Assembly: GCA_009782085.1 (NCBI GenBank)
Contig: WQUN01000105.1
Location: forward strand, 1 to 12,702
DNA from: Bacillota bacterium
GTDB taxonomy: Bacteria; Bacillota; Clostridia; Lachnospirales; WQUN01
Direction of reading: 5' to 3'
Length of the DNA: 12,702 nucleotides
The notes under the pieces: model-generated
What the model was told of the DNA's origin: nothing
Databases searched by the model: none
Seen by the model: the letters and a program-made list of their open reading frames with translations, nothing else
Made by a program: the position numbers and the translations under genes
Shown: positions 1 through 7,869 of the stretch, one piece after another
Layout: every line of letters starts with the position of its first letter
How positions within the stretch are numbered: position 1 is the stretch's first letter

Positions 1-404
1 CGCAATGTCCGGATGATTATAATCGCCCGCAATGCCCGGATGATTATTAATCGCCCGCAATGTCCCGGATGATTATTAATCGCCCGCAATGCCCGGATGG
101 GTATTAATCGCTCGCAATGTCCCGGATGATTATTAATCGCCCGCAATGCCCGGATGGGTATTAATCGCCCGCAATGCCCGGATGGGTATTAATCGCCCGC
201 AATATCCGGATGATTATAATCGCCCGCAATGTCCTGATGATTATAATCGCCCGCAATGTCCGGATGATTATAATCGCTCGCAATGCCCCGGATGGGTATT
301 AATCGCCCGCAATGCCCCGGATGATTATATTCGCCCGCAATGTCCGGATGGGTATTAATCGCTCGCGATGTCCGGATGATTATAATCGCCCGCAATGCTC
401 GGGG
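1..404. repeat. Tandem array of 27-29 bp units, 14 full copies plus a partial one
   Basis: Fourteen complete head-to-tail units (boundaries at 1, 28, 56, 85, 113 and so on to 390) plus a degenerate partial unit at 391-404. Each unit starts CGCAATG, continues with a C-rich step and GGATG, and ends AATCGCC or AATCGCT. Two centre types alternate: one with GATTAT(T)AATC, which in the 27-bp version is the perfect 10-bp palindrome GATTATAATC, and one with GGGTATTAATC. Unit lengths of 27, 28 and 29 put successive copies in different reading frames, so the short ORFs crossing the array are not credible. There are no unique spacers, so this is not CRISPR. The window starts on a unit boundary, so the array probably continues upstream. 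Function unknown. Confidence 0.9.
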
Positions 405-438
405 CTGCATCAGGTATATACAGCGCAGTTGTCATAAT

Positions 439-485
439 ACCCACGGATGGCGGGGATAGAAACCATCACCCGTGGGTCGTTTTGT
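439..485 (+). terminator. Stem-loop, possible weak terminator or mRNA structure
   Basis: ACCCACGG at 439-446 is the exact reverse complement of CCGTGGGT at 470-477, and ATGG (447-450) can pair with CCAT (463-466) inside it after a small bulge. A short T-rich stretch (CGTTTTG) follows. The U-tract is poor, so this could be an intrinsic terminator for something upstream or simply another piece of repeat-derived structure. No gene is visible between the tandem array and this hairpin. Confidence 0.3.
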
Positions 486-493
486 AATCCGTA

Positions 494-573
494 GGGAACG
501 GTCTTGACCGTTCCCGGCATTGCCGCACGAAATATGGGAACGGCTAATATGGGAACGGCTTGGGCCGTTCCCC
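494..573. repeat. Palindromic GGGAACGG repeat cluster (REP-like)
   Basis: GGGAACGGTC (494-503) faces GACCGTTCCC (506-515) across TT, making a near-perfect palindrome. A second hairpin is formed by GGGAACGGC (551-559) and GCCGTTCCC (564-572). Between them the 15-mer AATATGGGAACGGCT is present twice in direct tandem (531-545 and 546-560). The cluster stops a few bases before the ribosome-binding region of the first ATPase gene. An in-frame upstream ATG at 504 lies inside the first palindrome, and translation from there would read the repeats as protein, so that start was not used. The structure resembles dispersed intergenic palindromes of gut Bacillota; this family assignment is from memory, not a search. 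Confidence 0.75.
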
Positions 574-590
574 GCGAGGCGAATGGTCGT

Positions 591-908
591 ATGGAAACGA
601 TTATCGGGGAACTTGTGCGCATAGAGGCGTCCGCGCGGACGGTCGTGGACGAGGCTCTCGCCCGCAAGGAAAGGCTCGGCGAGCTTATAGCCGAAAAGAC
701 GGCCGAGATCGACAGGGCTTCCGAGGCCAAGGCCGAGGCCGAGATCGGGGCCGCGCGCGCGAACGCCGCCGCCGAAACCGAAAAACGCCTGTCGAAAATA
801 AACGAGAGCTCGAAGAAATGGATCGCGTCTTTGGAGGAGCGGTACGCGCAGTACCACGCCGACTGGGAGGCGGAGATATTCAACAATATCATAGGCGACG
901 CAAACTGA
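591..908 (+). CDS. ntpF: V-type ATPase peripheral-stalk subunit G/H-like (NtpF)
   Basis: A 105-aa protein, almost entirely one charged, Ala/Glu-rich alpha helix: residues about 10-90 show heptad-like spacing with many E, K, R and A and no Pro or Gly breaks. This is the expected form of subunit G (NtpF in Enterococcus), which pairs with subunit E as the peripheral stalk that holds the A3B3 head against subunit I. Recognition rests on composition, size and position at the head of an ATPase operon rather than on a distinctive motif. I chose ATG 591, giving the start METIIGELVRIEAS, because the longer reading from 504 would encode the GGGAACGG repeats. GAGG at 575-578 is a weak, rather distant Shine-Dalgarno. 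The gene lies 30 bases upstream of ntpC. Confidence 0.8.
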   Translation: METIIGELVRIEASARTVVDEALARKERLGELIAEKTAEIDRASEAKAEAEIGAARANAAAETEKRLSKINESSKKWIASLEERYAQYHADWEAEIFNNIIGDAN

Positions 909-938
909 CGCGGATCAGTATCATAAGCTGGTGATCTC

Positions 939-1991
939 ATGCGCTACATCGGCCTTAACACCAAGATCAGGGCGATGCGCGGCAAAATGCTTAACTCCGA
1001 CGACTTCCGGACGCTCTGCTCGTTCAGGAGCGTGGAGGAGATGGGCAGGCGCCTCCAGGACTATCCCGGCTACGGGGAGGCCCTGTCCGGGCTGGAGGCC
1101 GGCGACATGCACAGGAACATCCTGGAGCGCAAGCTGATCCTGGCGCTTTCGGAGGACTTCTCGCGGATATACAGGTTCATAACCGACAGAAAGCTGCGCG
1201 AATTCCTGAGCGGCTTTTACCTCTATACGGAAATCGGCGTCATAAAGCTGCTGCTGTGCATGATCTACGACGAGCGCGGCATTGTCTACACCATGCCGGA
1301 GCTGTCCATGCTCGTCACAAGGAAGTTCCGGATCAACATCCAGAGCCTCATGGACGCCCGGACGGTTCCGGATTTCGTGGAGGCCCTGAAGGGGACGCCG
1401 TATTACGGCGTGCTCTCCGGGCGCTTCGGCGGGGACTCTTCTTTGTTCGACATGGAGATGCAGCTCGACCTGTACTATTACATGAACCTTTGGAAACTGC
1501 TGGACGAGGCCCTGGACGGGCGCAACCGCAGGGTCATGCGCGAACTCGCCGGGACGGAGATAGACCTGCGCAACATCGCATGGATATACAGGCTGAAAAA
1601 CAGCTACGCGGTGGACACGGCAAAGCTCTATTCCTACCTGATACCGATCCGTTACAGGCTGACGGCGCCGGGCTTCGCCAGAATGGCCGAGGCCGCGGAC
1701 ATAAACGGGCTTATGGGAGAGATCGCGGAAACGCCCTACGGCGCGGCTTTCAGGGATTTCACGTCCATAGACGAGGTTTTCTACCGGCGGATGACAAAGG
1801 CCTACGCCGACGCCGCCCGCGCGTTTCCGGGCTCGCTGGCGCGGACGGCCGGCTATATCTTCGGCAAGCAGCTGGAGATAAACAACCTGACCACGGCGAT
1901 GGAATGCGTCCGCTACGGCCTGGATTGCGGCGAGGCGAGGAAATACCTGCATTTGTACGGCAAAAAGGCGGGGGGCGTGACCGCATGGTAA
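939..1991 (+). CDS. ntpC: V-type ATPase subunit C (NtpC)
   Basis: A 350-aa protein, the usual size for bacterial or archaeal V/A-ATPase subunit C (d-like). This funnel-shaped, mostly helical subunit caps the K ring and links it to the D-F shaft. Visible family features are the N-terminal MRYIGLNTKIRAMRGKML pattern, a repeated helical architecture, and segments such as EIDLRNIAWIYRLKNSY (about residues 207-223) and the C-terminal FGKQLEINNLTTAMECVRYG. The last resembles the duplicated E..NL..I...K.Y motif of the family. There is no strong Shine-Dalgarno before ATG 939. Its 3' end overlaps the start of ntpI by 7 bases, which suggests translational coupling. Confidence 0.9.
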   Translation: MRYIGLNTKIRAMRGKMLNSDDFRTLCSFRSVEEMGRRLQDYPGYGEALSGLEAGDMHRNILERKLILALSEDFSRIYRFITDRKLREFLSGFYLYTEIGVIKLLLCMIYDERGIVYTMPELSMLVTRKFRINIQSLMDARTVPDFVEALKGTPYYGVLSGRFGGDSSLFDMEMQLDLYYYMNLWKLLDEALDGRNRRVMRELAGTEIDLRNIAWIYRLKNSYAVDTAKLYSYLIPIRYRLTAPGFARMAEAADINGLMGEIAETPYGAAFRDFTSIDEVFYRRMTKAYADAARAFPGSLARTAGYIFGKQLEINNLTTAMECVRYGLDCGEARKYLHLYGKKAGGVTAW

Positions 1992-3904
1992 AGGAGATGC
2001 GCTACGTCGGCATTTTGGGGCGCAAATGCGACTTCGACCGCGTGGCGGACAGATACGTCTCCAAATACGACATCCACATAGAGCGCGCCTCCGGGGAGAT
2101 CCTGGAGGAAAACGGGCTGCTCGCCTTTGACGAGGCCAACCCCTACGCGCCTTATATACAGAAGATCGACAGGATAGACCGTATCTACGGCCTGCCGGAG
2201 GCCGAGCCCGCCGACATGCCGCCGGAGCGGGCGCTCCGGGAAGTCGATGAGATGTACGGGTTCGCCGGCCGCTCGGACGACACCCTCGAGGCCCTGGAGG
2301 CGCGGTGGGCCGCCGCGGGCGAGGCCGCCGGGGCATACGGGCCGTACGCCGGCCTGGACGCCGATCTCGGCGTGCTGGACGGCTTCGAACTCCTGCACTG
2401 TTTCTTCGCGAAGGCCCCGATAAACAACTTCATCCAGTACGAGACGTTCATCTACGCCGAGGCGGCGGTGCTGTTCGTGGAGGGCGGCCGCGACGGGGAC
2501 ACGGTCTGGGGGCTGTTCCTGACCCCGCGGGAGTTCAGGGAGAAAACCGAGTCCGCGATACGTTCCTTTCATTTTGAAACCGTCGCTCTGCCCCGGGAAT
2601 TCGAGGGCGAAGAGCTGACCGGCCCGCCGGCAAAAATACTCGACAGGCTCTCGCAGATCGCGGCGGGCCTGGAGCGGGATATCGAAAACGAAAAGCGCTC
2701 CATGGCCGCGCCGCCGGAGCCGCTCGCCGAGTTCGCCAAAACCGCCGCCTGCGTGCGCAGGCTGTACGCGCTCCACGAGGCCAGGCGCGGCGCCGCCAGG
2801 ACGGAGCGGAGCTTCTTCGTGCTGACGGGCTGGATGGAGACGCCGGACGCGAAGCTCCTGGAGGACGAGATGGAAAAGGACGGCGGGGTGATCTTCGCGG
2901 AGGGCGGCGGCGGCCTCAGACGCGGGGGCAGCCCGCCGACGAAGCTGGGGAACCCGCCGGTCGTCAGGTTTTTCGAGTTCTTCGTGAACCTCTACGGCGT
3001 CCCGGCCTACGGGGAGCTGGACCCGACGCCGTTCATAGCGGTGACCTACACCTTGCTGTTCGGCTGGATGTTCGGCGATCTGGGGCAGGGGGCGGTCATT
3101 TCGCTGCTGGGCGTCCTGCTGTATAAATTGAAAAAAATGCCGCTGGGCGCGATAATGTCCGTCATAGGGCTCTCCAGCATGGTTTTCGGCGCGCTCTACG
3201 GCAGCGTCTTCGGTTTCGAGGACATAATCCCGGCGCTCTGGCGAAGGCCCGGCGGCGACGTCAACACCACTTTGATAATCGCGGTGGGGCTGGGCGTTTT
3301 CCTGATTTTGGCCGGCATGGCCGCCAACATGATAAACGCCGTGAAGCAAAGGGACTACGCCAGGCTGTTTTTCAGCCCGACGGGGCTGGCCGGGTTCGCG
3401 TTCTACGGTTCCGCGGCCGGCGTCGCCGCGGCGATGCTGCTGGGGCATATAAAAGTGGCGCTCTGGATAATCCTTTTGTGCGTCGTCTTGCCGGCGATAG
3501 CTTTGGCCCTTCGCGAGCCGCTGGGCGGGCTCGTCTCCCGCGGGAAAAGCGAGGAGAGCGAGGAAAAAAAGAGCGCCGGCGTGTTCATAATGGAGGCCGT
3601 GCTGGGGGTCTACGACGTGGTCCTGTCCTACTTCACGAACACGATCTCCTTCATCCGCGTGGGCGCGTTCGCGCTGAGCCACGCGATGATGATGAGCGTC
3701 GTGCTCACGATGTCCCAAAGCGCCTCCGGAAGTCATAACGCCTTCGTCGTGGTCATAGGGAACGTTTTGGTCATGGCGATGGAGGGCATGGTAGTCGGCA
3801 TACAGGTGCTCCGCCTGAATTTCTACGAGCTGTTCAGCAAGTTTTACGACGGCGGCGGGCGGGAGTTCCGGTCGTATAAAAAATCCTTGGGAGGGAAGAG
3901 ATAA
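1985..3904 (+). CDS. ntpI: V-type ATPase membrane subunit I (a-subunit)
   Basis: A 639-aa protein, the normal length. Residues 1 to about 330 form the cytosolic arm that contacts the peripheral stalks. Residues from about 340 to the end carry seven to eight membrane helices, beginning after the family sequence VPAYGELDPTPFIA, with TLLFGWMFGDLGQG in the first. The ion-path arginine is R558 in SFIRVGAFALSHA, the equivalent of the essential Arg of a-subunits. EGMVVGIQVLRLNFYELFSKFY near the end is also diagnostic. The open frame extends upstream through ntpC, but ATG 1985 is the first sensible start. The AAGGAG at 1990-1995 is too close to Met5 (1997) to serve it. The stop shares one base with the ntpK start. 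Confidence 0.93.
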   Translation: MVKEMRYVGILGRKCDFDRVADRYVSKYDIHIERASGEILEENGLLAFDEANPYAPYIQKIDRIDRIYGLPEAEPADMPPERALREVDEMYGFAGRSDDTLEALEARWAAAGEAAGAYGPYAGLDADLGVLDGFELLHCFFAKAPINNFIQYETFIYAEAAVLFVEGGRDGDTVWGLFLTPREFREKTESAIRSFHFETVALPREFEGEELTGPPAKILDRLSQIAAGLERDIENEKRSMAAPPEPLAEFAKTAACVRRLYALHEARRGAARTERSFFVLTGWMETPDAKLLEDEMEKDGGVIFAEGGGGLRRGGSPPTKLGNPPVVRFFEFFVNLYGVPAYGELDPTPFIAVTYTLLFGWMFGDLGQGAVISLLGVLLYKLKKMPLGAIMSVIGLSSMVFGALYGSVFGFEDIIPALWRRPGGDVNTTLIIAVGLGVFLILAGMAANMINAVKQRDYARLFFSPTGLAGFAFYGSAAGVAAAMLLGHIKVALWIILLCVVLPAIALALREPLGGLVSRGKSEESEEKKSAGVFIMEAVLGVYDVVLSYFTNTISFIRVGAFALSHAMMMSVVLTMSQSASGSHNAFVVVIGNVLVMAMEGMVVGIQVLRLNFYELFSKFYDGGGREFRSYKKSLGGKR

Positions 3905-4329
3905 TGAAATTTCTGCTGTTAGGGCTTTTGGCACTGGTCATAGTCGTCCCGGCCGCCGTGTTCCACCTCGGCGAAAAAAAGAAAAAGCGCTTCAAGACCG
4001 CCCTGGGCGTCAATCTGGCCCTGTTCTTCACTGTATTGGCCTTCGCGACGGTATACGTGTTCACCGGCAGCGCCCAGGCCGCCGGCCAAGTCGCGGCCGC
4101 CGCGCCCGCCGGGAACGCGGCCGGCATGGCCTATATCGCGGCCGCGGCGGTCATGTCCGTGGCCACCGTCGCCACGGGCATAGCCGTGTCCACCTCCGCC
4201 TCCGCCGCCTTGGGCGCGCTCTCGGAAAACGACAAGATTTTCGGCAAGGCGATCATCTTCGTCGCCATGGCCGAAGGAATCGCGCTCTACGGGCTTTTGG
4301 TGGCGTTCATGATTTTGGGGAAGGTTTGA
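3904..4329 (+). CDS. ntpK: V-type ATPase subunit K (proteolipid c-ring subunit)
   Basis: A 141-aa hydrophobic protein with four predicted helices: about residues 3-20, 31-53, 75-105 and 114-139. The last two form the functional c-subunit hairpin, with the polar loop GALSENDKIFGK and the ion-binding glutamate E124 in VAMAEGIALYGLLVAFM. The first helix pair has no carboxylate in its membrane span and is followed by an Ala/Gly-rich linker, so each polypeptide offers one ion site. The helix facing E124 contains Ser and Thr (AVSTSASAAL) but no Gln, which gives no clear Na+ signature; H+ is an equally good reading. GGGAGGGAAGAG precedes the ATG, which overlaps the ntpI stop by one base (ATAATG), as in coupled translation. 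Confidence 0.93.
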   Translation: MKFLLLGLLALVIVVPAAVFHLGEKKKKRFKTALGVNLALFFTVLAFATVYVFTGSAQAAGQVAAAAPAGNAAGMAYIAAAAVMSVATVATGIAVSTSASAALGALSENDKIFGKAIIFVAMAEGIALYGLLVAFMILGKV

Positions 4330-4335
4330 AACCTC

Positions 4336-4644
4336 GTGAGAATCTATCTGATTGCCGACAACGTGGACACGCGCACCGGCCTGCGGCTCGTGGGAGTGGA
4401 CGGCGCGGTCGTCCACACGAAGGACGAACTCCGGGCGGAGCTTGAAAAAGTCACGGCCGACAAGGACATAGGCGTCGTGCTCATAATGGAGAAGCTCTCG
4501 AAACAGTTCCCGGACATGGTCAGGGAAATCAAGCTGAAAATGAGGACGCCGCTTCTGGTGGAGATACCCGACCGCCACGGGACAGGCCGCGAAAAGGACT
4601 TTTTGACGGCCTACGTGCGCGAGGCCATCGGAGTGAAGCTGTAA
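4336..4644 (+). CDS. ntpG: V-type ATPase subunit F (central-stalk; NtpG)
   Basis: A 102-aa protein, the standard size for subunit F (called NtpG in Enterococcus, AtpF elsewhere). F binds subunit D in the central rotor. The N-terminal Rossmann-like strand-loop (MRIYLIADNVDTRTGLRLVG) matches the family pattern of a hydrophobic strand followed by D and GFRLAGI-like residues. A second strand, DIGVVLIMEKLSKQFPD (about 51-67), matches the characteristic I.LI.E.....I segment. The start is GTG at 4336, six bases after the ntpK stop, with GGGGAAGG at 4317-4324 as a possible Shine-Dalgarno inside ntpK. The ntpK stop lies in a 13-base odd palindrome, AGGTTTGAAACCT (4322-4334), between the two. Confidence 0.9.
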   Translation: MRIYLIADNVDTRTGLRLVGVDGAVVHTKDELRAELEKVTADKDIGVVLIMEKLSKQFPDMVREIKLKMRTPLLVEIPDRHGTGREKDFLTAYVREAIGVKL

Positions 4645-4672
4645 AAACGGACTCGCGGCGGGAGGTTTTTAT

Positions 4673-5278
4673 ATGAAGGTCGCCGACAAACTGGCATATT
4701 TCAGGGAAACGCTGAACCGGGAGGCCGACGAGGAGCGCAAGCGCCTCGACGCGGAGGCCGACGAGGCGCTTCTCGCCGCGGCGGAGGCCGCCTCGAAAGA
4801 GGCGGAGCGCCGCGCGGAAAAGAAGGTCCGTTCGGAGGTCTACAAGGTAAGCGTCGAAAAAAACAGGCGGATAGCCGCCGCCACGGCCGCCGCGAAAAAG
4901 GCCGCCGTCGAGACGCGCAGCCACCTGATAAACGGGATTTTCGCGAACGCCGCCCGAACGGCCGAGGAGTTCACAAAGACGGACTTATACTCCGCCTGGC
5001 TGAACCGGAACGTCCCCGGGCGCGCGAAACAATACCCCGGCGCCACGGTCATCCTAATGGAGCGCGACAGGGCCGCGGCCGCCGGGATTTCGGCCGCCGC
5101 CCCGGAGAGTCTTGTTTTTGAGTTCACGGACGACGATTTCATCGGCGGGTTCAGGATTTTCCTGCCGGAGAGGAGCGCCGTCCTGGACTGCACCTTCAGG
5201 AGCCGCCTGAACGACGAGAAAAAGACGTTCGACAAGCTGCGCATCAGTTTCGAGGGTCTGGAAACGGAGGAAGCGTGA
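4673..5278 (+). CDS. ntpE: V-type ATPase subunit E (peripheral stalk)
   Basis: A 201-aa protein with the two-part plan of subunit E. There is a long charged, Ala-rich helix at about residues 8-95 (many EAERR, EADE and KKAAVE runs), then a C-terminal globular domain from about 105 that sits at the top of the A3B3 head. The domain contains DDDFIGGFRIFLPERSAVLD (about 155-174), corresponding to the GG(V/I)...... D.T...R motif of the family, and ends with SRLNDEKKTFDKLR. It pairs with the coiled-coil subunit encoded at 591-908. A good Shine-Dalgarno (GGAGG, 4661-4665) precedes ATG 4673. Its stop TGA overlaps the ATG of ntpA (TGATG). Confidence 0.88.
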   Translation: MKVADKLAYFRETLNREADEERKRLDAEADEALLAAAEAASKEAERRAEKKVRSEVYKVSVEKNRRIAAATAAAKKAAVETRSHLINGIFANAARTAEEFTKTDLYSAWLNRNVPGRAKQYPGATVILMERDRAAAAGISAAAPESLVFEFTDDDFIGGFRIFLPERSAVLDCTFRSRLNDEKKTFDKLRISFEGLETEEA

Positions 5279-7044
5279 TGGGCGCGGAAGGCAGGATTTT
5301 CGGGATCAACGGCCCCGTCATATACGTGGACGGCGCGGGCTTCCGCATGTCCGAGATGGTCATGGTCGGCAAAGAGCGCCTGATCGGCGAGGTTATAAAC
5401 CTCAGCAAAAAGAGGGTCACGGTCCAGGTCTACGAGGACACCTCCGGCCTCCGCCCGGACGAGACCGTCGAGGGCTCCGGGCACCCGATGACGGTCACCT
5501 TGGGCCCCGGCATAATCGGCAACATCTTCGACGGGATACAGCGGCCTCTGACGGAGATACGGCGGGAATCCGGCGCGTTCATCTCCAGGGGCGTCCACGC
5601 GGACAGCCTGGACGGCTCCGCGCTCTGGGACGTGAAAATGCTCGCCAAAAACGGCGACCGGGTCAAGGCGGGCGACATAATCGCCGAAATAGCCGAGCCG
5701 GGCGGCATCGTAAACAAGGTGATGATCCCTCCGGACGTCCGCGGCGTCGTGAAGGACGCCGCGCCGAACGGCAAATATAAAATCGCGGACACGCTTCTGG
5801 TTGTGTCCGACGCGGCGGCGCGCACGGACACGCCCGTGGCTATGGCCCAGAAGTGGCCGATACGCGTGCCGCGCCCGGTGGAGACGAAGCGGGTCGTGAA
5901 CAGGCCGCTGATCACCGGCCAGCGGATAATCGACACCCTCTTCCCCGTGGGCAAGGGCGGCATGGCGGCCATTCCCGGCGGCTTCGGCACCGGCAAGACG
6001 ATGACTCAGCACCAGCTCGCCAAGTGGTCCGACGCGGACATAATCATATACATCGGCTGCGGCGAGCGCGGCAACGAAATGACCGAGGTCCTGGAGGACT
6101 TCTCCAAGCTGACCGACCCGCGCACCGGCAAGCTTTTGATGAGCAGGACGGTGCTTATCGCCAACACCTCCAATATGCCCGTGGCCGCCCGCGAGGCCAG
6201 CATATACACCGGCATCACCATGGCTGAGTATTTCAGGGACATGGGCTACCACGTGGCGATCATGGCCGACTCCACCTCCAGATGGGCGGAGGCCCTCCGC
6301 GAGCTCTCCGGCCGCCTGGAGGAAATGCCGGCGGAGGAGGGCTTCCCGGCGTATCTGGCGTCGCGGCTTTCCGGCTTCTACGAGCGCGCGGGCTACGTGG
6401 ACAATCTGAACGGCTCCGAGGGCTCCATCACGATCATCGGCGCGGTTTCGCCCGCCGGCGCGGACTTCTCCGAGCCCGTCACCCAGAACACCAAGCGCTT
6501 TGTGCGCTGCTTCTGGGCGCTCGACCGGTCTCTGGCTTACGCCAGGCATTTCCCGGCGATACAGTGGCTCTCCAGCTACAGCGAGTATCTGGACGACATG
6601 GCCGAATGGTACGAAAAAAACGTCGACCCGGATTTTATGGATCACCGCCTGAGCATCCTGAAGATCCTCTACGAGGAAAGCGACCTGATGGAGATCGTGA
6701 AGCTCATCGGCGCGGACGTGCTGCCGGACAGCCAGCGGCTGACGCTCGAGGTCGCCAAGGTCATCCGCCTGGGCTTCGTGCAGCAGAACGCCTACCACGC
6801 CTTCGACACCTACACGCCGTTCGAGAAGCAGCACAAAATGATGAACATAATTTTGCACCTGAACCGGGCCTGCCGGAGCCTTATCGGCCTCGACGTGCCG
6901 CTGAACGCGATGAAGGCCGAGGGGATATTCGAGTACGTGATCGCGCTAAAATACAACGTCGGCAACGACGAGATCTGGAAGATGGCGGAGTATGACAGTG
7001 CGATAGACGGGTTTTACGAGAAGATGAAGGGGTATCACGCGTGA
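5278..7044 (+). CDS. ntpA: V-type ATPase catalytic subunit A
   Basis: A 588-aa catalytic subunit of full length, with no intein. The N-terminal barrel starts GRIFGINGPVIYVDGAGFRM, and the V/A-specific non-homologous region (about 90-190) is present. The P-loop is GGFGTGKT with K240 and T241; many homologues have Pro and Ser or Ala in place of the second Gly and the Thr. CGERGNEMTEVLEDF carries the catalytic E263, and ADSTSRWAEALRE (D331) follows the Walker B strand. I chose ATG 5278 over GTG 5275 because GGAGG (5266-5270) sits seven bases from the ATG. The gene overlaps the ntpE stop by one base. Its normal partner ntpB does not follow; a Fic gene starts 27 bases downstream, with no terminator hairpin in between. 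Confidence 0.97.
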   Translation: MGAEGRIFGINGPVIYVDGAGFRMSEMVMVGKERLIGEVINLSKKRVTVQVYEDTSGLRPDETVEGSGHPMTVTLGPGIIGNIFDGIQRPLTEIRRESGAFISRGVHADSLDGSALWDVKMLAKNGDRVKAGDIIAEIAEPGGIVNKVMIPPDVRGVVKDAAPNGKYKIADTLLVVSDAAARTDTPVAMAQKWPIRVPRPVETKRVVNRPLITGQRIIDTLFPVGKGGMAAIPGGFGTGKTMTQHQLAKWSDADIIIYIGCGERGNEMTEVLEDFSKLTDPRTGKLLMSRTVLIANTSNMPVAAREASIYTGITMAEYFRDMGYHVAIMADSTSRWAEALRELSGRLEEMPAEEGFPAYLASRLSGFYERAGYVDNLNGSEGSITIIGAVSPAGADFSEPVTQNTKRFVRCFWALDRSLAYARHFPAIQWLSSYSEYLDDMAEWYEKNVDPDFMDHRLSILKILYEESDLMEIVKLIGADVLPDSQRLTLEVAKVIRLGFVQQNAYHAFDTYTPFEKQHKMMNIILHLNRACRSLIGLDVPLNAMKAEGIFEYVIALKYNVGNDEIWKMAEYDSAIDGFYEKMKGYHA

Positions 7045-7071
7045 ATTTTATTTCGATATAGATAACCACTG

Positions 7072-7869
7072 ATGATAAAACAAGCGGAGTTGATCCCCAT
7101 GACCTACACCGACCTTATCCGCAAGCGCGACTTCTGCCGCGCCTACAGGCGCCTGCTCCCGCCGGGGGAGATTGGCGGTTACGAGTACGCGTTCCGGACC
7201 GATTATACCCACAATTCCACCGCAATCGAGGGGAACACCCTCACGGAGGCCGAGACGAAGCTCCTCCTGGAGGAGCAGCTCTCCGTCGGCGGCAGGCGGA
7301 TGCGGGAGATATTCGAGGTCACCAACCACGCGAAGGCCTACGACTACGCCCGACAGTGCGTGGAGGACAGCAAGCCGCTTTGCGAGGATATCGTCAGGGA
7401 ACTGCACCGGATTTTGATGGAGAACATCCTCCCCGGCGGCGAATACCGCAGCGTCAGCCTCCGCGTCGCGAACGCGGGCCTCCAGCCCCCGCCGCCGAAG
7501 GAGATGCGCATACAGATAGCGGAGTTTTTCGAACACCTGTCCCACAAGATGGCGCCGTCGATAGAGCTGGCGGCGTGGGCGCTGGCGGAGTTCGCGCGGG
7601 TGCATCCGTTTCTGGACGGCAACGGGCGCGTCTCCAGGCTTATCATGAATTACCAGCTGATGTCCGACGGCTGGTTCCCGGTTTCGATCGCGCTGGAGGA
7701 CAGGGAGAGGTATTCCGGGGCCCTCCGGGTCTACGCGCTCGACGCGGACATAAAGCCGTTTGCGGCGTTCGTGGCGGAACTCGAGCAAAAAGAGCTGGAC
7801 TGGATGATAGAGGCCATTATGCGCGAAACTTGGTATAAAGGAGACGACAGCGCGTGCAGGCTCGCCTGA
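7072..7869 (+). CDS. Fic-domain protein (probable AMP/nucleotidyl transferase, self-inhibited class)
   Basis: 265 aa if translated from ATG 7072. A second in-frame ATG at 7099 has a better Shine-Dalgarno (CGGAG, 7085-7089) and would give 256 aa, so the start is uncertain. The core Fic motif HPFLDGNGRVSR is intact with catalytic H178 (numbered from 7072). Family members usually transfer AMP from ATP to a hydroxyl on a target protein. Upstream, NSTAIEGN supplies the (S/T)xxxE(G/N) inhibitory helix (S49, E53, G54). This makes it the class in which the brake is N-terminal in the same polypeptide, so no separate antitoxin is expected. The target is unknown and nothing in the sequence links it to the ATPase. 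The 3' end overlaps the next gene by 16 bases, implying coupling. Confidence 0.9.
   Translation: MIKQAELIPMTYTDLIRKRDFCRAYRRLLPPGEIGGYEYAFRTDYTHNSTAIEGNTLTEAETKLLLEEQLSVGGRRMREIFEVTNHAKAYDYARQCVEDSKPLCEDIVRELHRILMENILPGGEYRSVSLRVANAGLQPPPPKEMRIQIAEFFEHLSHKMAPSIELAAWALAEFARVHPFLDGNGRVSRLIMNYQLMSDGWFPVSIALEDRERYSGALRVYALDADIKPFAAFVAELEQKELDWMIEAIMRETWYKGDDSACRLA

Noticed and set aside
1..404. CRISPR array
   Set aside because: The units follow each other directly with no unique spacers, differ in length among themselves, and no cas gene is in the window.
146..410. Repeat-rich small proteins on either strand (PDDYNRPQC-type or HPDIAGDYN-type repeats)
   Set aside because: Units of 27, 28 and 29 bases shift the frame, so no consistent peptide repeat is kept, and there is no ribosome-binding site.
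504..590. N-terminal extension of ntpF from ATG 504
   Set aside because: These codons lie in the GGGAACGG palindromic repeats, and the coiled-coil family sequence begins at METIIGEL (591).
1913..6858. Long minus-strand open frames (over 600 codons at 1913-3934 and 4840-6858)
   Set aside because: They are opposite strongly supported ATPase genes; high GC with biased third positions keeps the antisense frame open. The translations are rich in R, H, V and A and match no family.
5278..7044. Intein in the catalytic A subunit
   Set aside because: The protein is a normal 588 aa and the P-loop region is continuous; no splicing motifs are present.
7072..7869. Fic toxin-antitoxin module
   Set aside because: The (S/T)xxxE(G/N) inhibitory motif is inside the same protein, and no small antitoxin gene flanks it.
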